From: Phaseolus vulgaris
Lineage: Eukaryota; Streptophyta; Magnoliopsida; Fabales; Fabaceae
DNA: 64,000 nucleotides
Direction: 5' to 3'
Assembly (NCBI RefSeq): GCF_000499845.2
Contig: NC_023756.2
Location: forward strand, 31,419,846 to 31,483,845
Each line of letters starts with the position of its first letter. Position 1 is the stretch's first letter. This document shows, piece after piece, positions 42,901 to 54,900 of the stretch. The translations under genes and the position numbers were made by a program. The notes under the pieces are model-generated. The model was not told where the DNA came from. It worked only from the letters and a program-made list of their open reading frames with translations, and ran no database searches.

Positions 42901-45330
42901 CCAACCCTGATAAGTGCGCTGCCATTTTGGCGATGAGGAGCCCGACTACCGTGAAGGAAGTGCAGCAGCTTACAGGTCGGATGGCCGCCCTGTCTCGTTT
43001 CGTGTCAGCTAGTGGAGAGAAGGGCCATCCGTATTTTCAGTGCTTAAGGCGGAACAACAAGTTTACCTGGATGAAGGAGTGCGAAGAGGCCTTCGTTAAA
43101 CTTAAAGAGTACCTGGCGAGCCCGTCGAATTTGTGCAAACCGTTGGTGGGAACCCCTCTCAGATTGTATTTTGCTGTGACTGAGAGGGCGGTGAGCGCGG
43201 TGCTCGCCCATGACCAAGATCAGGCTCAAAAGCCTATTTATTTTTTTAGTAAGGTATTGCAGGGCCCCGAAACGAGGTATCAGGCCCTAGAGAAGGCTGC
43301 ACTGGCAGTAGTCTTTTCGGCAAGGAGGTTACGCCACTATTTCCATAGCTTCACGATACTGGTGATGACCGACTTGCCCATCCAGAAGGTTCTGAAGAAG
43401 CCTGACATTGCTGGGAGGATGGTGAAGTGGGCAGTGGAGCTGTCGGAGTTTGATATTAAATATGAGCCCCGAGGTCCGATCAAGGGGCAGATCTTCGCAG
43501 ACTTCGTGGTCGAGCTCTCGTCTGAGGCGACACGAGTTGAGGGGAATGACTTTCGTTGGGTGCTCTCAGTGGACGGGTCGTCGAACCAGCAGGGTAGCGG
43601 TGCTGGGGTCATCTTGGAGGGACCCAACGGCGTGCTGATCGAACAATCTTTGAGGTTTGCCTTCAAAGCCAGCAACAATCAAGCAGAATATGAGGCGCTG
43701 ATCGTCGGTATCTTGCTGGCTAAGGAGATGGGAGCCAGGGTTCCAGGCCAAAGATCCACAAATGGCGGCTTACCTGGAGTATGTACAGGAATTGAAGAGT
43801 TCCTTTGCCTCCTTTGAAGTGGTGCACGTGCCCATAGAGCAGAATGCCCGAGCTGACTTGCTAGCTAAGCTCGCCAGTTCAGGCAAGGGGGGTAGGCAGA
43901 GGACGGTGATTCAAGAAACTCTGAAGACGCCGAGAGCATTTGTGGCAGATCACCTGGTTCTTCAGATAAGCAAGTCGACGGAAAAAGCGGCAAGAAGTCA
44001 CAGGTCTTTGACTCAAGAAACCTTGAGATCGCCGAGAATAAGGGCATGTTGGGGAGAGAAGGTGAACGTGACATAGGTCTGCGCTACGCAAGAGCCAGAC
44101 ACCTGGGTAACGCAGTACAAGCGATGCCTGGCGGATGGCCTTTTCCCGCTGGATCCGACGGAGGCTAGGAAGATAAAGAAGAATTCTAGCAAGTTCACAA
44201 TGATTGATGGCGAGTTATACAGGTTTGGGTTCACTCATCCACTCCTGGAATGTGTGCACGGCGAGAAATGTACAAGAATTATGGCAGAGCTCCATGAAGG
44301 GATATGCGGAAGCCACGTCGGGGGTCGAGCTCTGGCCGCAAGGACTCTCCGTGCAGGTTACTACTGGCCAACAATGAGAGAAGATTGCAAGAGGTATGCG
44401 CAGTGCTGCAAGCAATGCCAGCAGCACGCCGATTGGCACAAGGCGCCTCCTGAGGAGTTGAAGTCGATTTACAGCCCTTGGCCGTTTCACACATGGGGAA
44501 TCGACATCCTGGGACCATTCCCGCTGGCGATCAGGCAGATGAAGTACTTGGTGGTGGCGATTGAATATTTCACCAAGTGGATCGAAGCAGACCCAGTGGC
44601 CCAGATCACCGCACACAAGATCGAGGGTTTCGTGTGGAAGAACATTGTGTGCCGGTTTGGTGTGCCCAAGCGCCTGGTGTCGGACAATGGGACTCAGTTT
44701 GCAAGTCACCTGTTGAAGAAGCTGTGTGAAGGGGTGGGAATTCAACAAGTATTTGCATCCGTCGAGCACCCTCAGACGAATGGCCAAGTAGAGTCAGCCA
44801 ATCGGGTGTTACTCAGAGGCTTGAAGAGAAGACTAGAGAAAGCCAAAGGAAGCTGGGCTGAGGAGGTACCCCGTATAGTCTGGGCGTACCACACCACCGA
44901 GCAGTCAGGAACCCATGAGACCCCGTTCAGCCTGGTCTATGGATGCGAAGCAATGATTCCAGTGGAGATCCAGGAGAGCTCGCCGAGATTCCAGAACTTC
45001 GTGGAGGAAGGCTCGAATGAGGAAAGAAGGTTGAATCTGGACTTACTGGATGAGGTCAGGGAGGAGGCAAGATTAAAAGCTAAGGCGGTGAAAAGAAGGA
45101 TTGAACGAAGATATAACTCGAAGGTGATGCCAAGACAGTTCAGAGAAGGCGACCTGGTGATGAGGAAGGCTCACCAATACGAGATGGAGAACAAGCTGTC
45201 GCCTAAGTGGACGGGGCCGTTCAGAATAACCGAGGCACTCGGGAACGGCGCCTACCGCTTAGAAACTTTGGAAGGAGGGGCGATTCCTCGCACGTGGAAC
45301 GCCACACACCTCATGTTGTATTACAGTTAA
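39951..45330 (+). pseudogene. gypsy A gag-pol polyprotein, three disabling breaks
   Basis: ATG 39951 opens gag. In-frame TAG at 40077-40079 (codon 43; element B has GAG). Gag (LEWFVSLPTGHITNFQQFSK), a zinc-like WCEFHQGFGHTVDSC, protease (VLVDQGSSANVMFW), RT (CVDFTDLNKACPKDSYPLPS, DAFSGYNQI, YVDD at 42726-42737) and RNase H (SVDGSSN, NNQAEYEAL) follow in one frame to about 43740, where a 53-bp deletion relative to B shifts the frame. RNase H resumes at 43762. Another TAG at 44074-44076 precedes integrase (44077-45330: HHCC with CKQCQ; GIDILGPFP, SDNGTQF, TNGQVESAN for D,D,E). PR-RT-RH-IN order is gypsy. RT and integrase cores look intact in sequence. Confidence 0.95.
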
Positions 45331-45750
45331 GAACTTTGTAAGTACAAACAAACACGAAGAGCTTTACAATGTTTCTGTTAAAACAGTCTGGAGGGGGCAC
45401 TCTTTTTTCCCTAAGGAGGGTTTTTAATGAGGCCGCCCAATAAAGAAGAGTTTTCAAAGTTTAAAGTGTTTTAGATTGCATGCTTGTTGTTTTCCGAAAG
45501 TTTTGAAGAAAGACCTTGTCACTTATATGTGATTTAAGGCAAGTTGAAGTTATGTTGCATGCTTTCTAAAAAAGTTTCTAAGTCCCCATCGTCTTTCGGC
45601 GACTGGCGGCATTAGTTAAAGTTAAAAGTCCTCATCGTCTTTCGGCGAACGGAGGCACCAGTTGAAAGACCTCAACGCCCTCGCGCGTCCTGAGGCGAGA
45701 AAGAGATAAAGACCTCCTCGCCGTCGAGCGAGTGCAGGCGAGTTAGAATG
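45331..45750 (+). other. 3' untranslated region of gypsy A gag-pol
   Basis: No gene. Begins with short repeats of GTCCTCATCGTCTTTCGGCG type leading into the tandem array. Confidence 0.5.
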
Positions 45751-46025
45751 AAAAGTCCTCAGTGTTTCTGGGGGAGAGAAGATGTAGCCCCTGGGGCAAT
45801 GTAGAGGCACCAGCAAAAAGTCCTCAATGTTTCTGGGGGAGAGAAGATGTAACCCCTGGGGCAATGTAGAGGCACGAGATAAAGACCTTCTCGCCGATGA
45901 GCGAGTTCAGGCGAGTTAAAGACCTTCTCGCCGATGAGCGAGTTCAGGCGAGTTAAAGACCTTCTCGTCGATGAGCGAGTTCAGGAAAGATAAAATCCTT
46001 CTCGTCTCGAACGAGTTCAGGTATG
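45751..46025. repeat. 65-bp and 37-bp tandem repeats in the 3' region of gypsy A
   Basis: Two 65-bp units start at 45751 and 45816 (TTTCTGGGGGAGAGAAGATG core). Then 37-bp units start at 45881, 45918 and 45955 (AAAGACCTTCTCGCCGATGA core), and a partial fourth follows near 45990. Same position as the 99-bp array of element E. Confidence 0.85.
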
Positions 46026-46626
46026 GTGTAAAGGGTGGAAGAAGTTCGGAGGGTGGCTAAGGTAGGTTCGAAGAGAACGCCTAGCCACCCGGTCCCTTGT
46101 TCTGAAGATCAGGGAAGTAGAGAAGGACCCGAAAGGCGCCTCTACCCCTAGAGAAAGGAACAATGGCCAAGTTGTGAAGGCAAGAGGAAGCTGGTATCGC
46201 CAAGAGTCTTTGGCGACCAGGAGAAATTCAAGCGATGGCGAGAAAGTCAAGACCCGTTTTGATAAGGCAGATCAGATGAGCTGTGTCTTAAGCCATTAGT
46301 TGGGCTAAGGTTCGTTATTTGAAGAGTGATTTCACGCTAAGGTTCATTACCTTGAGGTTACAAGTTGTTAGAGTGATTATTGTTCGAGAGCTGACGGTTC
46401 GAGGCGATTAGTATACAATTGCGTTTGCGAAGTTACTAAGTCAATTTGTCTAAAGAGATTTGTGCAAGGAAGATAAAGTTAACAAGAAGAGAGTATGAAA
46501 AGAAGCGGAAAATGTCATAACATAAGTAACACCAGTTCAGAATACATGTACAAGAAAAGGGAAAGTTTATTACAAGTAAGTATATCTAAAGGAGAAAGCA
46601 TAGGAATCGTGGATGGAGGGAAGCAG
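46026..46626. other. Spacer between tandem repeats and antisense gene in gypsy A
   Basis: No gene seen. Would be the 3' UTR of the antisense transcript. Confidence 0.5.
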
Positions 46627-48699
46627 TCAGTCTTCAGAAGGAACAATCTTCCCGTCCACCACTTCGTTGTTGAGAGACACCATGGAGAGGTCCAGAACGG
46701 GATATTGGCAGGCGAACTGCTCCAAGGCGGCGTCGAATCCAGCAGCGAGAATCTGGGCGGAGCTCAGCTCAAGTTCTTCAATCTGCTTCTTGAGCCCCTC
46801 GTTCTGCTGCTTCAGCTCTTCAGCTTGTTTCTTGAGTTCTTCAATTGTTTCCCGAGCTTGGAGAAGGTCTTCAGTAACCTTCTTGGATTCCGCCTGCGCC
46901 TGGGCCAGCTGTGTGGTGATCTTCCCATTTTCCTCTTTGGCCTCGGCGAGTTTGGCCATGGTGTCGTCTCTCTCCTTCTCAACTTTCCCCAAGAAGACCT
47001 CCCGATCGGCTGACCTCTTCTCAAGGTTTTTTACCTTGGCGGCATCTGCTTTGATCAACGCTTCCAGGTCAGCCACTTTGACGCGATAAGGGACCAGCTT
47101 GCTCTCCAGCTCGATCTTCTCTTGAGCTAAGAGCTGCACCTTATGGCGTAGATCGGTGGCCTCCTTGCGTGCCGCCCGGAGCTCGGTGCTCATAGCATCC
47201 TCCACTCGGGAGTGATCGATCTCCGCGAGCATGAGATTGCAGGATAACTTCTCCGCCTCAATCCTTATTGTGCGATTCTCCTCTTGGAGCACGAAGATGT
47301 CATCCTGGAGTTTTTTGTTGGAACTCTCCACAACTTTTGATATGATGGAGGGAAAATCCTCCGCCATCATCTTGAGTTTTGCTGAGAAGGGTTCCCACAC
47401 CCTTTTGACCTCAAGGGAGAGGTTTGCTCGTGGGGGCACCAGGGGAGCTTGCTGCTGGTTCTCGCCACCGCCTTCTTGAGCTGGCTGTTGAGTGGGAGCT
47501 TCTTGGCATGGTGGCGACGACGGGGATTCGGTGATGATGATAGGCGAGTTGTGAGCACCTTCATCCCTGCCTGGTGCAGCATCTGCGGTTGAGGCGTTTG
47601 AAGGAGGACCCCCTCCAGCTGATACATAGGGCGTGGAGGCGCTCGGGGGGTTCTCCATAAAGTTGGGCTCGGTAGCCTCAACCACAGGAAGTGCAGCCGC
47701 CAGAGGAACTGCTTGGACTGGCGAGGTGGGAGCTGGGGGAGGAAGCAGTGTTGGAGGTGGAGCCGGCGTGGAAGGTGGTGTTGACGTTGGAAGAGGAGGT
47801 GGAACAGGTGGTGAAGAAGGCGCCACCCTCTTCCTCTTAGTGATAAGGCCATCCTCAGTCGCCTCATCGTCTTCTCCTTCGTCCTCATGAACCACTTGAG
47901 GGGTTTTCCTCTTTGGTTTCCTGAGGACGAGTTATTTGCGTTGTTGGGCGGGCTGGGCCTCTCGACGGCGTCCTGGTCGTTTGGGTGCACTTGGACAAAC
48001 TTGCCTTTCCAATCTTTGTAGGATTGCTGGAAGATAGAGAAGATCGACCTCCCAGCAATCCCGTTCAGAATCACCCAGAGGCGATCTCCTGGATGCTTAG
48101 CTTCAAACAGGAAGAGGAAAACGTCCACTGATGCTGGCAGTCCCAGATGTGCGCACATGATTTGAAACGCCCGCACGAATGCCCAGCTGTTGGGATGGAG
48201 CTGGGCGGCGGCGATGTCAAGCTCGGTGAGTAGCTCCCTTTCGAAACGAGTGAAGGGAAACCTAAGTTTCACCTTCTTGAATAAGGTGGTGTATATGAAG
48301 CAAAACAGCTCGCCGTTATTCCCTTTGTCGTCTGCGCAAACTGGCACATCGGGGGGGGGGGCAAGGTAGCACCATCATCTTGTCGTCGTGCTCCTTGTGG
48401 AACGACAGGTGGGGCTCGTCCCCTTTCTTCAATCGAAGAACTGTTCCAGCAGAGTTTACTGAGGAAGTTTCCTTCAGCAAAGTCGGGGTGGCCCATGGGT
48501 ATAGCTTTTTGAAGTCTGGGGGAGGAATGGAGGCACCTCCGGCAACCGGTGGAGTAGCCTGAGCCAGGTCAGGACGAGAGGCTGCAGGCCTCTCAGCCTG
48601 GGGAGAAGAAGCACCAGGTGCTCGTGGGGGGTTATGTGCTTGAGACGGAGGGTTACGTGACGAGGGAGGAGGATTTGGGGTGATCTTTGAGCGAGCCAT
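46627..48699 (-). pseudogene. Antisense gene of gypsy A (PF04195-like domain plus coiled coil), broken
   Basis: Minus strand from MARSKITPN (48699): Pro-rich N-terminus; a frame change at an 11-G run (48351-48361); then the domain KLRFPFTRFERELLTELDI, QLHPNSWAFVRAFQIMC, WKGKFVQVHPND (48347-48000); a deletion of about 550 bp relative to B near 47968; then a Pro/Ala-rich linker and a 220-residue coiled coil (ARETIEELKKQAEELKQQ) ending at TGA below 46627. It matches the putative gypsy-type transposon (Transposase_28) proteins found as antisense ORFs in Tat-group elements. Function unknown; convergent with gag-pol. Confidence 0.8.
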
Positions 48700-49278
48700 C
48701 GCGGAAACTGCAAGGGAAAAAGAAAGGGAAAGGTGAGCAGGGTTCGCAGAGGCTGACTCGATCGTGAAAGAAGGATGAAGAAACGAACGAACGAAGGTTC
48801 GTTGTAATGAAGACGAAGCCCTAAGTTACGAGAAGGGAGAAACAGAAGAAACAGCCCACAGCGTATGCACCAGACAGTTAATGGATGATGCGAATCGGTT
48901 AAAATGCAGGAAAACTCAGCAGAAGAAGTAAAGGGAGTACCTTTTTATGATCGGAAGAACGATGAAGGAAGTTGAGAATCCAGAAGGTTGAAGAGCGTCG
49001 TGGGTTTTTGCAGAAGAAGCTTGAAGCGTTTGAAAAAGCAAAGAGGTGATGGAACAGTAGAAGTGAAATGGGTTTAAGGGTTTTTCGAATGGGTTTTTGG
49101 AAGCGCAAACGACAACTGAAGGCAACCGTTGATGAGGCCACGTGTCGAGTGATTAGAAGAGTGTTTGGTGGAGCGTCAGGAAAGCAGAAAGTACAAACGT
49201 TTGGAATTCTGCGCCAACGCCACGTAGATCGGTAATGACGTGACTCCTTCAGTCTTTTCGCTGGACAAGTCTTCGCTT
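48700..49278. other. Region upstream of the antisense gene in gypsy A
   Basis: Would hold the promoter and 5' UTR of the antisense gene. No domain found in its minus-strand frames. Confidence 0.4.
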
Positions 49279-49294
49279 AAGACTGGGGGGCTTG
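49279..49294 (+). other. Polypurine tract of gypsy A
   Basis: AAGACTGGGGGGCTTG directly before the 3' LTR. Confidence 0.75.
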
Positions 49295-50177
49295 TGTACC
49301 GCCCTGGTAGTCGGGAGTAATGACGTGGTGTCGAGCTATGATATAGGCGTGTTGGATGGGACACCTGGTTGGCAGAAGGGAAGGAGGTCGGGGGGTTTGC
49401 GTAGTCGCCAGTTATAAGTTGGCGTGCTCCGATCTCCATCACACCTAAACCGGCGGTCACCGAGTCGAAGATGAAGTCGCCAGATGTGAACCCAGGCGAC
49501 CAAGTGATTAGAGATCGCCGAAACAGGGACATCGCCGAAGATAAAGGCAGATAGGCATTTCCCAGCTGGCCAGAGGATGAGGTCGGGAGATAGCTTACTT
49601 GAACATGTACAGTGAAGCAGGTAGGGCAGATCATGAAGGCGACCGGCGAGACCACAGGGAAGGTGTGTACGAAGGCACCGAACTCGCCACCCAGAAGAGA
49701 TCACGCTCCAAGGCAACTATGCACTGAGTAGTATCATGCATAAGTAACTTAGCCAAAGAAGAGTCAGAAGTAGCGCCCAAGTCAAGGATGCTCCAGATGA
49801 AGGCACGTGTACAGCTGGATGGGAGCCACGTGTCCAGATGTGTAACTGCCAGGAGAGAGAAAGTGCCCAGGTATATAAGAGTTTCCAACGAACTTCTGAG
49901 GTACGCACGTTCAGATTGTTTCTTTACGCTTGCGAGTCTTGAGTACACTGAGAGAGAACTGGTCACGGTTCCTTAGAGTTCTTGAGTTTTACTCTTAAGT
50001 AATTGGTGGTTCAGTCACTGACTTGGGCGTCGGAGCACCATCGCCGCAGCGGCGCCGTTTCGTCTTTTGCAGGTTCTTGAGGTGGATCGCGGTGAAGGAC
50101 GGAGGCAAACACGGCGCATACGTCGATCCAAGTTTGACGAGGCAAAGCTCCAGCGTTTTGCTCAACAGGCAGGATCA
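49295..50177 (+). repeat. 3' LTR of gypsy A
   Basis: 883 bp. TATATAAG at 49872-49879. Ends GGATCA before TCTTG. Confidence 0.95.
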
Positions 50178-50676
50178 TCTTGAGTGCATTCTTGGAACCT
50201 CAAGTGGCGACATCTACACTCATCTTGAAGCTTTGCATCCTTCAAGTGGCGTGCTCCTCTCCAAGAACTCCAACCACATAAGTTTCCTTCTTCTTTCCAT
50301 CTTATTCATCCATTTCCATTCCCAAACAAATCCTAAAACATGTTTTAGATGTTTCTTTCAATTTCAATCGGTTAATCTTGTTTGTTTTGTGAATTCATTC
50401 GATAGTTCTTCTTAGTTGGTTGTTCTTGTGTTGTTAATTGTGTTTCATGGAGATTTAATCGGTTCATTTGTGTTCTTTTATGTTTCTATTCGGTTCTTTT
50501 GTATTTCAATCGGTTCATTTTCCTTTTCATGGGTTTCTATATGAGTTTGGCTTGGTAACTTGTGATTTGGTGAGTTCTTGAATGTTAAGAACATTGATCC
50601 AATTCTTAGAAAGTACCTAATCATGTTCCAACTCAAGTTGAATCCATAACATGTCCATATAATGTCTCTTTCATGT

Positions 50677-51515
50677 TGTACCGACCTGGTAGTCGGAAGT
50701 GATGACGTGGCATCAAGCTATTGTATAGGCGTGTTGAGAGGACGCCAGGTTGGCGGAAGGGAAGGAGGTCGGGGGGCTCGTGTAGTCGCCAGTTATTAAG
50801 TTGGCGTGCTCCGATCTCCAGCGCACCAGAACCGGCGGTCACCAAGTTGAAGATGAAGTCGCCAGATGTAAACCCAGGCGACCAAGTGATCAGAGATCGC
50901 CGAAACAAGGACATCGGGGGATAGCTTACATTCCATACACGGTGAAGCAAGAAGAGTAGATGATGAAGGCGGCCGGCGAGACCGCAGGGAAGGTGTGTAC
51001 GAAGACACCCTAGCTCGCCAGTCCAGTAAAGATCGCACTCCAGGACAGCTATGCACTGAGTAGTATCATGCATAAGTAACTTAGCCAAAAGAAAGTCAGA
51101 AGCAGCGCCCAAGTCAAGGAGGCTCCAGTTGATGGCACGTGTACAGCTGGATGCGAGCCACGTGTCCAGGTCTGTAACTGCCAGGAGAGAGAAAGTGTCC
51201 AGGTATATAAGGGTTTCCCAACGAACTTCTGAGGTACGCACGTTCAGATTGTCTTCTTTACGCTTGCGAGCTTCTTAAGTATACTGAGAGAGAACTGGTT
51301 CACGGTTCCTTGAGAGTTCTTGAGTGTTACTCTTAGTATTTGGTGGTTCGGTCACTGACTTGGGCGTTGGAGTGCGATCGGCCGCAGCGGCGCCGCTCTG
51401 TTCTTTTGCAGGTTCTTGAGGTGGATCGTGGCGAAGAACGGAGGTTGACGCGGTGCACATGTCGATCCAAGTTTGACGAGGCAAGCTCCAACGTTTTGGT
51501 CAACAGGCAGGATCA
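50677..51515 (+). repeat. 5' LTR of gypsy B
   Basis: 839 bp, TGTACCGACC...GGATCA, with TATATAAG at about 51203-51210. Followed by the PBS GGCGCCCACCGTGGGGC at 51519-51535. Confidence 0.95.
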
Positions 51516-51929
51516 TCAGGCGCCCACCGTGGGGCCGTGTAAAACCTGTTCCCATCCACGGCGTGAGTTCTTGGAGGTTTTTGCAGTTTTCTGTGTGGTT
51601 GTGTGCTGGTGCAACCACTGTTCGCTGTTCATCTAAGTTTTGTTCGGTGATTTCGCGTTTTCCACCGTTCGTTTGGATTTCTGTTCGGTGAGGTGAAGGT
51701 TTCTGCTGCTTACGCGAGATTTGTTCGGTGAGATCTGAGTTCTTTGGCTCGTATTGGTTTTTCGTGGAAGAAGCGGTGGTTTCTGGTGGAGTCGCAGGCT
51801 TCTGTGGAGAGTTTTCTGTGTTCTTGAGGTTTCTTTCGAAGTTTCGCGAGGTTCTGACCGATTGATCGCTGAATCGATAGTCGCTGAAGAAGGTGTGGTT
51901 CATTGCACTTTGTGATTTGTCAAGTTTTC

Positions 51930-54900
51930 ATGAGAAAAATGATAAGCAACCGTTCAAGTCCAATTGCGCCCGTTGCTGCTGAAGGCGCCAGCGCCATGAC
52001 TATGGCACAGATGGTGGAAATCATGCGTTCGTTGCAGGCGAATGTGGAAGCCTCACGTATAGAGCAGGCGAGAATGCATGAGGACCTGGTCGCCTCTCGG
52101 GCCAGGAATGATGAGCTTAGCAAAGTGACTGAAGAGCTGCGTCAAGCTCTTCAGGAGCAGCGAGGGCGTCCAGTCGCTGAAGAGGTCGCGCCGTCAACGC
52201 CGCCTCGTGTTTTTCCTATGCCTTTCGCTCAGGCGATTACCGACACGCCCATCCCTACGAGTGTGGTACCTGTGAAGGCTGTTTTCACCGGCGTGGAGGA
52301 TCCTGAAGCTCATCTCACCACGTTCCATACGCAGATGATGCTGTCAGGAGGGTCAGACGCCGTGTACTGCAAGATGTTTGTGAGCACACTCCAGGGGACG
52401 GCGCTGGAATGGTTTGTGAGCCTGCCTACAGGTCACATAACCAACTTCCAACAATTTTCAAAGATTTTCGTCGAGCAGTACATCGTGAACAAGGCACCGC
52501 CCAGGGTGTCTTACGACTTGTTCGACATAAGGCAGTATCAGGGAGAGTCCCTCAGGGACTACCTGAATCGTTTTGGGGCGCAGATGGTCCGATCGTCGGC
52601 CAAAGATGAAGAAATGCTGGTCTATGCATTTAAGAAGGGCGTGCTGCCGGGACCATTCTGCGAGGCATTGATCAGGGCTCACCCCGCCACGTTTGCTGAG
52701 GTTAGGCGACTTGCGGTGGCCCACATGGCCGACGAGAGTGAAGTCGCCGAGAAGAGAGGAAGCGTGGCTCCCGCAAGGCCACGCGCCCAGACCAGGATCC
52801 AGCCACAGAGGGTGCTGGAGACAGCGGCGGCCAGGAGGGATCAGAGGACTCGCCATCCTTATGATCCAAGGAAGAACAAGGGCAGGGGCCAGGGACGCCC
52901 GCAACCAGCATGCCGGGAGTACAATCGCCCACCTAAGCACAAGTTTGTCATGGGATTGGCGGATCTGATCGCCATTCCCAATATATCAGCTAGGTTGAAA
53001 GCGCCCGAGAAGGTGGGCGACAAGGTGCTGGGACCAAAGCCAGACGCCTGGTGTGAGTTTCACCAGGGCTTTGGTCACACCGTGGACTCGTGCTTGGCTT
53101 TAGGATACCAGCTCGACGATCTGGTCAAGAGCGGGTTCCTAAACGACTATTTGCTGGACAGAAGGACGGGGGGCGCGTCGAGCTCCCAACCAGCAGGTGG
53201 GGAGGCTCAGCAGCACGAGATGCCTACCCACGGGGAAATCAACACCATTGCAGGAGGTTTCTCAGGTGGTGGATGCACCGCATCACAGAGGAAGAAGTAC
53301 GCGAGGTCTGTGATGACGGTGGATATGTTTGAAGACCACTCGCCGGACGTGGACATTACGTTCACGAAGCAAGATCTTCGGGATGTTGTGCCTCATGACA
53401 ACGATCCCATAGTCATCTCGCTGATCACAGCAGGAATGAAGGTCCATAGGGTTCTGGTGGACCAAGGAAGCTCGGCAGACGTGATGTTCTGGCCGACTTT
53501 CACGCAGCTGGAGCTACCCCTTGACTAGCTGAGGCCCTATGGAGGGTGTTTGTATGGTTTTGCTGGTGACCAGGTAGAGGTCAGGGGGTACATTGAGTTG
53601 AGGACTACGTTTACAGATGAGGCGGGCTCGAGAACAGGGAAAATCAAATACCTTGTCGTAAACGCCCCTTCAGCATACAACATTCTGCTGGGAAGACCCA
53701 CGCTCAACAGAATAGGTGCTATACCGTCGACCCGACACATGAAGGTGAAGTTGCCGTCTATGGAGGGGGTGGTGATCACCATCAAATCCGACCAGAAAGA
53801 AGCAAAGAAGTGCTATGAGAATAGCCTGAAAAACAAAAGGTCTGTGAGTTATGTGACAACCACCCCGCCTCCTGGTGTGAAGCCCAGATCGACGGTAATA
53901 GAAGAGACCGCCGGAAGAGATGTGGTGATGGTGGATGCTGAGCTGGGGGAGGGGAACGCCGGTCTGGAAGAAGAGGAGGCAAGGAATCGCCCTGAGGAAG
54001 CGAGGGAGCTGGGAATCGCCAGGGCGGTGATCGCTAGAGAAACCAGGCCAAAACCCGTCGAGCAGTGGCTCGAGAGAGAGATCGGGGGAAAGATCTTCAA
54101 GCTGGGAAGATCCCTGGAGGTTGAGCTCCAGGACCAGATCGCCAAGGTGATAGAACGGCATCTGGATGCATTTGGATGGTCCGCTTCGGACATGCCCGGG
54201 ATTGATCCCGACTTCTTGTGCCATCACTTGGCGATGGACAACTTGGTGAGGCCAATGCGACAGAGCAGAAGGAAGTTCAATGAAGAGAGGAGGCAGGCGA
54301 TTAGAGACGAAACACAGAAACTCCTTGCTGCAGGCCATATCTGGGAGGTGCAGTACCCTGATTGGTTGGCCAATGTCGTGCTGGTGAAAAAGAGCAATGG
54401 GAAATGGCGCATGTGCGTCGATTTCACTGATATGAATAAGGCTTGTCCAAAGGACTCATATCCTTTACCAAGCATAGACGCCCTGGTGGACAGTGCTGCA
54501 GGGTGTAAGTTGCTGAGCTCTCTGGATGCCTTCTCGGGGTACAACCAGATAAAGATGCACCCCATGGATGAAGAGAAGACTGCCTTCATGACCGAGAGAT
54601 CGTGCTACTGCTACAAGGTGATGCCTTTTGGGCTGAAGAATGCGGGGGCCACGTACCAGAGGTTGATGGATCGAGTACTTGCACTGATGTTGGGAAGGAA
54701 TGTGCAAGCGTACGTGGATGACATGGTCGTGACCTCACCAGAGAAAAGCAAGCACGTGGCGGACTTGGAGGAGTTGTTTACTACGATCGCCAAGTTTAGG
54801 TTGAAGCTGAATCCGGAGAAATGCATCTTTGGCGTGGAGGCTGGGAAGTTCTTGGGTTTCCTCTTAACTGAGAGAGGAATAGAAGCCAACCCTGATAAGT

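Larger units (their letters stand above)
38656..50177 (+). mobile_element. Ty3/gypsy retrotransposon A (Tat lineage), 11.5 kb
   Basis: LTRs of 886 bp (38656-39541) and 883 bp (49295-50177), TGTACCGC...GGATCA, with a perfect target duplication TCTTG (38651-38655 and 50178-50182) in the LTR of D. Internal order is PBS, gag, PR, RT, RH, IN, tandem repeats, antisense gene, PPT. By eye the LTRs differ at about 12-15 positions, so the insertion is fairly recent. Stops, a 53-bp deletion in RNase H and a deletion of about 550 bp in the antisense gene make this copy defective. Confidence 0.95.
38357..50676 (+). mobile_element. gypsy D LTR, split by element A
   Basis: After a short purine run (AGGAAGG), TGTTAAGAGGG starts an LTR that contains a TATAAAAG box (38539-38546). 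It is cut at TCTTG (38651-38655) by element A and resumes at 50178 with TCTTGAGTGC. It is related to solo LTR K. Its 3' end is unclear (candidate CCATAACA at about 50650). Element B begins at 50677. Confidence 0.55.
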
